From Parasulfuritortus sp037446165 (lineage in GTDB: Bacteria; Pseudomonadota; Gammaproteobacteria; Burkholderiales; Thiobacillaceae): a DNA stretch of 13,457 nt. The notes under the pieces were generated by a model, which saw only the letters and a list, made by a program, of their open reading frames with translations, ran no database searches and was not told the DNA's origin. The translations under genes were made by a program, and so were the position numbers. The stretch is from positions 1-13,457 of the forward strand of contig JBBIJC010000067.1 of the NCBI GenBank assembly GCA_037446165.1. Reading direction: 5' to 3'. How positions within the stretch are numbered: the stretch's first letter is position 1; the number at the start of each line of letters is the position of its first letter. Positions 7,352 to 12,643 of the stretch are shown here, in pieces.

Positions 7352-8113
7352 TCAACCCTCGAGCCGCATCCCGAGCAGGATGATGCCGATGCCGGCCAGC
7401 AACAGGGCCAGCTGGACCGGGAAGTCGTGGGGCTTGCGGTGTTCCTGCAATTCCGGGATCAGGTCGGCCACGGCGATGTAGATGAAGCTGGCGGCGGCCA
7501 GGGCCATCACGTAGGGGATCACGCCATGCAGCCCTTGCAGGGTCGCCCAGCCGATGATTCCGCCCAGCACCGCGCCCGAACCGGCCAGCACGTTGAGCCA
7601 GAGGGATTCCTTGCGGCTGTAGCCGGCGGCGAGCAGGACGATGAAGTCGCCGATCTCATGCGGAATCTCATGCATGATGACGGCGATGGCGGTGGCCAGA
7701 CCGAGCTTGGTGTCCTGCAGAAAGGTGGCGGAGACCAATACGCCGTCGACGAAGTTGTGCATGGCACTACCCAGGATGATCATCATGCCGGTCGGCGAAT
7801 GGCTATGCTCATGGCTGTGGCCGTTCAGCTCATGCTGTTCATGGGCGTGGTCGTGCCGCCACAGCGCGGTTTTTTCCAGGACGAAGAAGAGCAGGATGCC
7901 CACTATGACTGCGCCCCCCAACGACTTGATGTCGAGCCCTTCCGCGGCTTCGGGCAGCAGATCGAGGAAGGCAACGGCGAGCAGGATGCCGACCGAGAGC
8001 GCGACCATCCGGTGCGCCACGTTGGCCAGAAGGGTCAACGACAGGGTGGCGGCGGCGAAGACCGAAAGCACTCCGCCCGAGAACGTGGCAAGCAGGATGT
8101 AGAGGAGGGTCAT
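7352..8113 (-). CDS. ZIP-family metal transporter, LIV-1-like
   Basis: This 253-residue protein has about eight predicted transmembrane helices. A cytosolic loop between helices 3 and 4 (87-105) holds about nine histidines. Helix 4 has HNFVDG (119-124) and helix 5 has HEIPHEIGD (148-156). The second is the binuclear metal centre of LIV-1-type ZIP proteins, rather than the HEIPEG of ZupT. ZIP proteins bring Zn(II), and sometimes Fe or Mn, into the cytoplasm. The ATG at 8113 follows AGGTG at about eight bases. This is the first gene after a promoter carrying two palindromic operators, and four more genes follow closely on the same strand. Zinc is the likely substrate because of the operon and the adjacent Zur-like gene; other divalent metals are not excluded by sequence. 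Confidence 0.92.
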   Translation of the reverse strand: MTLLYILLATFSGGVLSVFAAATLSLTLLANVAHRMVALSVGILLAVAFLDLLPEAAEGLDIKSLGGAVIVGILLFFVLEKTALWRHDHAHEQHELNGHSHEHSHSPTGMMIILGSAMHNFVDGVLVSATFLQDTKLGLATAIAVIMHEIPHEIGDFIVLLAAGYSRKESLWLNVLAGSGAVLGGIIGWATLQGLHGVIPYVMALAAASFIYIAVADLIPELQEHRKPHDFPVQLALLLAGIGIILLGMRLEG

Positions 8114-8163
8114 GGCGACAACACCTGAGTAACGGGACTTCTAATTATTGAAAACGGGACATT

Positions 8164-8178
8164 TGCAACCGAGTTGCA
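8164..8178. promoter_or_regulatory. operator dyad 1, candidate Zur site over the start site
   Basis: A perfect 6-3-6 inverted repeat: TGCAAC, CGA, GTTGCA. It abuts the -10 hexamer (8178-8183) and covers the expected start of transcription for the ZIP operon. The same dyad recurs at 8202-8216. Fur-family dimers bind sites of about this size. The assignment to Zur is inferred from the adjacent regulator gene. Confidence 0.75.
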
Positions 8179-8206
8179 TGATAGGGGGCGGTTGATTCAA
8201 TTGCAA
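8178..8206 (-). promoter_or_regulatory. sigma70-type promoter of the ZIP/zinc operon
   Basis: Read on the minus strand, -35 TTGCAA (8206-8201) is followed by exactly 17 bases and -10 TATCAT (8183-8178). The start site should fall near 8170, about 57 bases before the ZIP ATG. The -35 lies inside operator 2 and the start site inside operator 1, a classic repressor layout. Confidence 0.7.
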
Positions 8207-8216
8207 CCCGGTTGCG
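8202..8216. promoter_or_regulatory. operator dyad 2, candidate Zur site over the -35
   Basis: TGCAAC, CCG, GTTGCG: the same 6-3-6 dyad as at 8164-8178 with one mismatched end pair. Centres are 38 bases apart, about 3.6 helical turns. It overlaps the -35 element of the ZIP promoter and lies just beyond the stop of the Zur-like gene (8221). Confidence 0.7.
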
Positions 8217-8220
8217 TCTG

Positions 8221-8685
8221 CTAGGTACGCCTGGCAGTTTTCTTTTTGTTGGAGGCGGTGGCTTTCACACAGTCCGGGCAGATGCCCTGAATGGTGAGTT
8301 CGGCCCGTTCGAACAGAAAGCCCTTGGGCAGGTTGAAGCCCAGCGCCGGCTGCAGATCGTTCAGGCAAAAGACCTGGCCGCAGCGGGTGCAGCGGAAATG
8401 GGCGTGGCCGTGCGCCTCCGGACCGGCGGCGTTGAAACGCCAGACCCTGTCCTCGCCGGCGATGCGATGGGCATAGCGGTGCGCCACCAGCCAGTCCAGG
8501 ACCCGGTAGACCGTCACCCGGTCGGCGCTGAGGCCCAGCTCGCGGGCGTTGTGTTCGACCTCCTGATGGGTCAGGGCGCGGGGGGCTTCGAGCAGGATGC
8601 CGAGCACGACCTCGCGCGCCGGCGTGGCGCGCTCGCCGGCAGTGCGCAGGATGTCGAGGGCGGATAGGCCGGTTTGTTTTGGCAT
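8221..8685 (-). CDS. zur: Fur-family transcriptional regulator, probably Zur
   Basis: This 154-residue regulator has an N-terminal winged helix (about 10-85; REVVLGILLEAP-ALTHQEVE-DRVTVYRVLDWLV) and a C-terminal metal/dimerisation domain. The structural zinc site is C99-x2-C102 and C136-x2-C139. The HGHAH stretch (92-96) supplies regulatory ligands. The tail is basic (KKKTARR). Family members with this His/Cys set include Zur and Fur. The zinc importer operon that begins 107 bases away, with two dyad operators in its promoter, argues for Zur. I chose the ATG at 8685 because it shares its first base with the TGA of yidD (TGATG), giving coupled translation; the open frame extends upstream to 8826 but that part lies inside yidD. 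Zur would repress the importer when zinc-loaded. Metal specificity is inferred. Confidence 0.85.
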   Translation of the reverse strand: MPKQTGLSALDILRTAGERATPAREVVLGILLEAPRALTHQEVEHNARELGLSADRVTVYRVLDWLVAHRYAHRIAGEDRVWRFNAAGPEAHGHAHFRCTRCGQVFCLNDLQPALGFNLPKGFLFERAELTIQGICPDCVKATASNKKKTARRT

Positions 8686-8903
8686 CAGGGTACTGGGTCG
8701 TGTCCGCCGGGGTGATAGGGGTGGCAGCGGCCGATACGGCGGATCGCCAGCCAGCTGCCCTTCAGCGCACCGTGGATGATCACGGCCTCCCTGGCATATT
8801 CCGAGCAGGTCGGAGTGAACCGGCACTGGCTGCCAAAGTAGGGCGAGAGGGCGATCTGGTACACCCGAATGGCACCGACCAGGAGGCGTTGCAGCGGATT
8901 CAT
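8685..8903 (-). CDS. yidD: YidD membrane protein insertion efficiency factor
   Basis: This 72-residue protein has the YidD hallmarks: an amphipathic N-terminus (MNPLQRLLVGAIRVYQIALSP), the motif CRFTPTCSEYA, HGALKGSWLAIRRIGRCHP, and the closing PGGHDPVP. YidD acts at the inner membrane and assists YidC-dependent insertion. The ATG at 8903 is chosen because it lies in an ATGA overlap with the preceding gene's stop, and it matches the usual length of about 70-85 residues. A further Met is at 8930 but would overlap the upstream gene by more. yidD usually sits between rnpA and yidC near the origin; here it is in a zinc-related run, overlapping the Zur-like gene by one base. Confidence 0.93.
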   Translation of the reverse strand: MNPLQRLLVGAIRVYQIALSPYFGSQCRFTPTCSEYAREAVIIHGALKGSWLAIRRIGRCHPYHPGGHDPVP

Positions 8904-9379
8904 GGCGCGCTCCCAGTCAGCTTGGCGCAACGCCGGATGTAATCGGCGAACTCAGGGTCCTCGCCCCGCAGCAGTTCCGGCAGGGCCCGGGTGTAGTCGG
9001 CGCGCTGGCACCATTCCTGGATGTAATCGTCCCAGGTCTGCCAGAGGCGACGGCGTTGCCGGTTCATGTTCGGTTCGTAGACCATCACGTAGGCGCGTTC
9101 AAAAATCGAGGTGAGAATGCCGAACAGGGCGTAACGGCGTTCCTTCTGTTCCTCGTCCAGGTCCACCGCATCGGGCAGGCTGTGCAGGAGGCGAAGATCG
9201 GCATTGGTCAAGACCAGCTTGAGGAAATCGGCGTAGTTCTCGGTCAGGCGCTGATGCAGTTCCTCTTCGTCGGTCATGCGTTCCTTGCGTTGTTCCAGGA
9301 CAAAGGCAATGAGCGCGAACGGCAGGCCGATGACGGTCACCACGTAGCTCAGAAGCTCCCAGGTTTCCAGGGCGGTCAT
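8900..9379 (-). CDS. small membrane-anchored protein of unknown function
   Basis: This 159-residue protein is unrecognised. One transmembrane helix is predicted near the N-terminus (about 10-28, SYVVTVIGLPFALIAFVL). It is followed by a basic-charged stretch (EQRKER) and a largely helical cytosolic part rich in Glu, Arg, Leu and Trp (for example WQTWDDYIQEW at about 113-123). I see no catalytic motif. The ATG at 9379 is preceded by a purine-poor segment, so the ribosome site is weak. Its TGA overlaps the YidD ATG (ATGA), and YidD overlaps the Zur-like gene, so the three form a translationally coupled unit. A membrane role related to YidD is possible but unsupported. Confidence 0.75.
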   Translation of the reverse strand: MTALETWELLSYVVTVIGLPFALIAFVLEQRKERMTDEEELHQRLTENYADFLKLVLTNADLRLLHSLPDAVDLDEEQKERRYALFGILTSIFERAYVMVYEPNMNRQRRRLWQTWDDYIQEWCQRADYTRALPELLRGEDPEFADYIRRCAKLTGSAP

Positions 9380-9396
9380 GACGGGAAGGGGAAAGG

Positions 9397-9421
9397 TCGC
9401 GGCCAGACTGGCCGGCCGCGA
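9397..9421 (-). terminator. GC-rich hairpin after dksA, possible terminator or attenuator
   Basis: TCGCGGCC (9397-9404) pairs with GGCCGCGA (9414-9421) around a 9-base loop. On the minus strand it is followed only by CCTTTCC, not a U-run. It lies between the dksA stop (9431) and the next gene start (9379), so it may be an imperfect terminator, an RNA-stability element or a partial attenuator. Confidence 0.4.
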
Positions 9422-9430
9422 GGGGAACGG

Positions 9431-10483
9431 TCAGTCGGCGTACAGCTTTTCCAGGCGTTCGTGCTTTTCCTGGGCCTCGATCGACAGTTCGGCGGTCGGC
9501 CGCGCCAGCAGGCGGGGCAGGCCGATCGGGTCGCCGGTCTCCAGGCAGAAGCCGTAGTCGCCCTCTTCGATCCGACGCAGGGAGGCGTCGATCTTTTTCA
9601 GCAGCTTGCGCTCGCGGTCGCGCACGCGCTGCTCCAGCATGTTCTCCTCTTCTACCGTGGCGCGGTCATTGGGGTCGGCGAAGACTTCGTTTTCCTTCAG
9701 GTGTTCGCCGGTTTCCCGCGCATTGACCAGGATTTCATCCTTCATGGTTTGCAGGCGATGCTTGAAGAAGGCCAGTTGGGCCTCGTTCATGTAGTCCTTG
9801 TCGGACATCTTGAGCAATTGCTCTTCGCTGATGATGCCGGCGGTTGTCTTGCTGCTGGCGGGTTTCTTGGCTGCTTTGCTGGTTACGGGCATTGGTTCAC
9901 TTGTGGATTTCGGGGCCAGGGCCGGCTTGGCCGGCACCTTGGCAAGAGGTTTCGAGGCGGCCTGGACGACTGCGGCTGGTCTGGCTGCAGGTTTGGTGAC
10001 CGGTGCGGGTTTGGCGGCAGGTTTGGCTGCAGCGGGTTTCGGGGCCGCCGCGGTTTTTGCCGGGGGCTTGGCGGCGGCCTTGTTGATAACGGGTGCGACA
10101 ACCTTTTTCGCTGCGGCAGGCACGGGCTTGGCCGCCAGTTTTTTTGCAGCGGGCTTCGGGGCCTGGACGGTGGGCTTTTTGGCCACGGCCGGTGTGGCGG
10201 CCTTTATTGCAGGTGCGGCTGGCTTGGCAACCGTCTTGGTTGCCGCCTTTTTGGCCGGCACGGCAGGTTTGGCTGGAGCTGCTTTGGCGATGGGCTTGCC
10301 TGCCGGCTTTTTCGCCGCTGCCTTTGGCGCGGGCGCAGCAACTTTCTTGCTTGGCGGGGTGGCCTTGGCGGCAGCCGTCTTGGCCGGCGTAGCCGGTTTC
10401 GCGGCTTTCGCGCTGGGCTTGGCCGCTGTTTTTTTGGCCGCGCTCTTTGGCTTCGCGGCGGATTGCTTGTTTGCAGTGGCCAC
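9431..10483 (-). CDS. dksA: DksA-type RNA polymerase-binding factor with histone H1-like arm
   Basis: This 350-residue protein has two parts. Residues 1 to about 215 are a low-complexity Lys/Ala/Pro arm resembling histone H1-like bacterial proteins. Residues about 218-350 are a DksA domain. The coiled-coil tip D270-P-N-D273 followed by RAT matches the acidic tip that reaches the RNA polymerase secondary channel. The four zinc-finger positions read C313, T316, S334 and A337, so only one of the four cysteines of E. coli DksA remains and the fold should not need zinc. DksA works with ppGpp to regulate rRNA and amino-acid promoters. The start is GTG at 10483, fixed by AGGAG (10491-10495) seven bases upstream. 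The arm may bind nucleic acid. Many alpha- and betaproteobacterial DksA proteins lack the Cys4 finger, and similar arms occur in betaproteobacteria as far as I recall. Confidence 0.88.
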   Translation of the reverse strand: MATANKQSAAKPKSAAKKTAAKPSAKAAKPATPAKTAAAKATPPSKKVAAPAPKAAAKKPAGKPIAKAAPAKPAVPAKKAATKTVAKPAAPAIKAATPAVAKKPTVQAPKPAAKKLAAKPVPAAAKKVVAPVINKAAAKPPAKTAAAPKPAAAKPAAKPAPVTKPAARPAAVVQAASKPLAKVPAKPALAPKSTSEPMPVTSKAAKKPASSKTTAGIISEEQLLKMSDKDYMNEAQLAFFKHRLQTMKDEILVNARETGEHLKENEVFADPNDRATVEEENMLEQRVRDRERKLLKKIDASLRRIEEGDYGFCLETGDPIGLPRLLARPTAELSIEAQEKHERLEKLYAD

Positions 10484-10490
10484 GCCTTGA

Positions 10491-10495
10491 CTCCT
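10491..10495 (-). promoter_or_regulatory. ribosome binding site supporting the dksA GTG start
   Basis: AGGAG on the minus strand lies seven bases before the GTG at 10483-10481. No ATG is available near this point, so the site decides the start. Confidence 0.75.
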
Positions 10496-10527
10496 GTGAT
10501 GGTTATGGAGGTGAAAGTTGGTGTCGG

Positions 10528-10536
10528 ATTATGCCA
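10528..10536 (-). promoter_or_regulatory. extended -10 promoter candidate for dksA
   Basis: On the minus strand TGGCATAAT (10536-10528) matches an extended -10 (TGn plus CATAAT). No good -35 is visible. The start would lie near 10521, giving a leader of about 38 bases to the GTG. The spacer of about 70 bases after the GTPase stop leaves room for a separate dksA promoter. Confidence 0.45.
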
Positions 10537-10552
10537 TGCTCATTAAAGTTGG

Positions 10553-11578
10553 CTAGTGTTGTCCGGCTGCCTGGGTGAAATCGGTCAGCAATTTGGTGAC
10601 AAAGGCCTCATCCAGGTCGTTGACGATAAATACGAACCGGCTCCGGTGGTCTTCGTCCGGCCAATGTTCAAGGTAGCTGGGCGGGTAAAGCACATGCTGG
10701 ACGCCGTGCAGGACGACCGGCCTCGACTCGCCGGTCAGGTTCAGGATCGCCTTCATCCTGAGCAGGTGAGTCGGCCGGAAGGCGGTCAGCATCTCCAGCG
10801 CGGCGGATACGGCCTGACCGTCCAGCGGCTGGTCGAAGCTCAGGCTGAAGGCGCGGATATTGTCGGTGTGCCCTGCCGCAACGGGAACGGCTCGACCGCC
10901 AAGCACGGGTCTGCTCGCCGAAGGATAGCGCTCCGCTGCCAGCCATTGCCGGGCCTCGGCCGGTGTGGTCCGCCGCTCCGCACCGAGGATGGCAGCCGGG
11001 TCGACCTGGCCGTCGAGCACGGTCAGGATGGGCGCGGCCGGGTTCAGCTCGATCAGGTGTGCCTTGAGCCGATCGATGGCCGCGGCATCGGCCAGGTCGG
11101 ACTTGGTCAGCAGCAGCCGATCGGCCACGGCGACCTGCTTGCGCGCTTCTTCGTGTGCGTCCAGCTGGCCCAGACCGAATCCGGCGTCCACCGTGGTGAC
11201 GATGCCATCCAGGGTGTGCCGGGCGGCCAGCCAGCGGTCCTGGACCAGGGTGGCGATGATCGGCGCCGGGTCGGCGATGCCGGTGGTTTCGATGATCAGC
11301 CGTTCATAAGGCGGCAGATCGCCCTTGGATCGGCCCATCCACAGGTTTTTCAGGGTCGGCGCCAGCGCGCCCTGGATCTGGCAGCAGACGCAGCCGCCGG
11401 ACAGCAGCGCCAGCGGCCCGCGGGTCTCTTCCAGCAATTGATGGTCCAGGCCGACCTCGCCGAATTCGTTCATCACCACTGCGGTGAGCGGCAGGTGCTT
11501 GAGCAGGTGATTGAGGACGGTGGTCTTGCCGCTGCCTAAAAAGCCGGTCAGCAGGGTGACGGGGATAGGGGTGGTCAT
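10553..11578 (-). CDS. COG0523 (CobW/ZNG1-type) GTPase, putative zinc metallochaperone
   Basis: This 341-residue G3E-family GTPase has Walker A GFLGSGKT (12-19), the family metal motif C63-V-C65-C66 (GGCVCCQ), ETTG (97-100) and the base-specificity motif TKSD (158-161). A CobW C-terminal domain (about 242-333) follows. COG0523 proteins hand metals to client enzymes. Some deliver zinc under Zur control (ZNG1/ZagA-like), others cobalt or iron. The neighbourhood argues for zinc, but there is no copy of the TGCAAC-N3-GTTGC dyad near its start, so Zur control of this gene is not shown. It precedes dksA by 69 bases and is divergent from lipA. Its ATG (11578) overlaps a plus-strand ATG at CATG, 11576-11579. 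The family is certain; the metal is inferred. Confidence 0.93.
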   Translation of the reverse strand: MTTPIPVTLLTGFLGSGKTTVLNHLLKHLPLTAVVMNEFGEVGLDHQLLEETRGPLALLSGGCVCCQIQGALAPTLKNLWMGRSKGDLPPYERLIIETTGIADPAPIIATLVQDRWLAARHTLDGIVTTVDAGFGLGQLDAHEEARKQVAVADRLLLTKSDLADAAAIDRLKAHLIELNPAAPILTVLDGQVDPAAILGAERRTTPAEARQWLAAERYPSASRPVLGGRAVPVAAGHTDNIRAFSLSFDQPLDGQAVSAALEMLTAFRPTHLLRMKAILNLTGESRPVVLHGVQHVLYPPSYLEHWPDEDHRSRFVFIVNDLDEAFVTKLLTDFTQAAGQH

Positions 11579-11615
11579 GCCTGATAAGATGGCGCTTTAC
11601 CGATTCGAATTCAAG

Positions 11616-12542
11616 ATGGCCGACAGCAAACTGCACCGTGGCGAAGCCAAGACCTCGCGTATCCCGATCAAGGTGGAGGCCAAGCCGCGGATCAAGCTGC
11701 CGGTCTGGATCAGGGCCAAGGCGCACGCCTCGCCGGAGGTGGCCCGGATCAAGGCCCTGTTGCGCGAGAACAAGCTGCATACCGTGTGCGAGGAGGCGGC
11801 CTGCCCTAATCTCGGCGAGTGCTTCCACCACGGCACCGCCACCTTCATGATCCTGGGCGATCTGTGCACCCGGCGCTGCCCATTCTGCGATGTCGGCCAC
11901 GGCAAGCCGCTGCCGCCCGATCCGGACGAGCCGGCCCATCTGGCCGAAACGGTGGCGCTCATGGGGCTGAAGTATGTGGTCATCACCAGCGTCGATCGGG
12001 ATGATCTGCGCGACGGCGGGGCGCAGCAGTTTGCCGATTGCATCCGGGCCGTGCGCGAAAAGTCGCCCGGCACCCGCATCGAAATCCTGACCCCGGATTT
12101 TCGCGGCCGGCTCGACCTCGCCCTGGCTATCCTCGCCGCCGAGCCGCCGGACGTGATGAACCACAATCTGGAAACCGTGCCGCGTCTCTATAAAGCAGTG
12201 CGACCGGGCGCCGATTACGCCCATTCACTCGCCCTGCTCAAGCAGTTCAAGGCCCGTGTGCCCGAGGTGCCGACCAAGTCCGGCATCATGCTCGGCCTGG
12301 GCGAGACCGACGCCGAGGCGCTGGCGGTCATGCGTGATCTGCGCGCCCACGCGGTCGAGATGCTGACCGTCGGGCAGTACCTGCAGCCGTCCGGGCATCA
12401 CCTTGCGGTGGAGCGCTTTGTCAGCCCGGAACAGTTCGAGCTGTTCGGGCGCGAGGCGCTGGCCATGGGGTTCCGGAATGCCGCCTGCGGGCCGATGGTG
12501 CGGTCGAGTTACCACGCGGACCAACAAGCTGCAGATCTATAA
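11616..12542 (+). CDS. lipA: lipoyl synthase LipA
   Basis: This 308-residue radical-SAM enzyme inserts two sulfurs into octanoyl-ACP or octanoyl-E2 to make lipoyl groups for pyruvate and 2-oxoglutarate dehydrogenases and glycine cleavage. From the start used here, the auxiliary cluster Cys are C58, C63 and C69 (CEEAACPNLGEC) and the radical-SAM CxxxCxxC is C84, C88 and C91 (CTRRCPFC). The C-terminal RSSYHA contains the conserved serine ligand. The start at 11616 (MADSKLHRGEAKTSRIPIKV) matches the family N-terminus but has no clear ribosome site. In-frame ATGs at 11577 (AGGGG five bases upstream) and 11589 are possible; 11577 overlaps the GTPase ATG. lipB, usually adjacent in betaproteobacteria, is not in the window. 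The product call is very secure; the start is uncertain. Confidence 0.95.
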   Translation: MADSKLHRGEAKTSRIPIKVEAKPRIKLPVWIRAKAHASPEVARIKALLRENKLHTVCEEAACPNLGECFHHGTATFMILGDLCTRRCPFCDVGHGKPLPPDPDEPAHLAETVALMGLKYVVITSVDRDDLRDGGAQQFADCIRAVREKSPGTRIEILTPDFRGRLDLALAILAAEPPDVMNHNLETVPRLYKAVRPGADYAHSLALLKQFKARVPEVPTKSGIMLGLGETDAEALAVMRDLRAHAVEMLTVGQYLQPSGHHLAVERFVSPEQFELFGREALAMGFRNAACGPMVRSSYHADQQAADL

Positions 12543-12562
12543 CGAAAGAAATATTGACGTGC

Positions 12563-12591
12563 TTGTGAGCTGGGGGGCTAAGCGCTAGGCT
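12563..12591 (+). promoter_or_regulatory. weak sigma70-like promoter before the RpfF-like gene
   Basis: TTGTGA (12563-12568), 17 bases, then TAGGCT (12586-12591). Matches to consensus are modest. A better -35-like TTGACG at 12554 has no properly spaced -10. The 101-base gap after lipA implies some separate control. Confidence 0.3.
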
Positions 12592-12631
12592 GGACGGGTA
12601 GTCTTCACCCGCTTCATCCACTGCCTATCCC

Positions 12632-12637
12632 AAGGAG
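12632..12637 (+). promoter_or_regulatory. ribosome binding site selecting the RpfF-like start
   Basis: AAGGAG abuts an in-frame ATG at 12638, which is too close, and lies six bases before a second in-frame ATG at 12644. The spacing favours 12644. Confidence 0.8.
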
Positions 12638-12643
12638 ATGACC

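Noticed and set aside
10206..10247. GGCAACC and GGTTGCC inverted repeat resembling the zinc operator half-sites
   Set aside because: It lies inside the repetitive Lys/Ala arm of dksA, with a 5-base gap and different half-site ends, far from any promoter.
9798..10490. A plus-strand open frame of 230 codons that looks like an Ala/Gly/Leu-rich membrane protein
   Set aside because: It is the antisense of the Lys/Ala/Pro arm of DksA (AAG/GCC repeats read as CTT/GGC). It has no ribosome site and no recognisable family.
9056..10546. A plus-strand open frame of 496 codons, rich in Gly, Arg and Phe, opposite dksA and the unknown membrane gene
   Set aside because: Composition mirrors the Lys/Ala/Pro repeats on the other strand, there is no domain, and it overlaps two well-supported minus-strand genes. 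It is a GC-bias shadow.
10514..10552. Direct repeat AAAGTTGG at 10514-10521 and 10545-10552 upstream of dksA
   Set aside because: Two 8-bp copies in an intergenic region are weak evidence. No known regulator site was recognised.
12595..12611. Small hairpin CGGGT/ACCCG between lipA and the RpfF-like gene
   Set aside because: A 5-bp stem with a 7-base loop and no U-run does not support a terminator.
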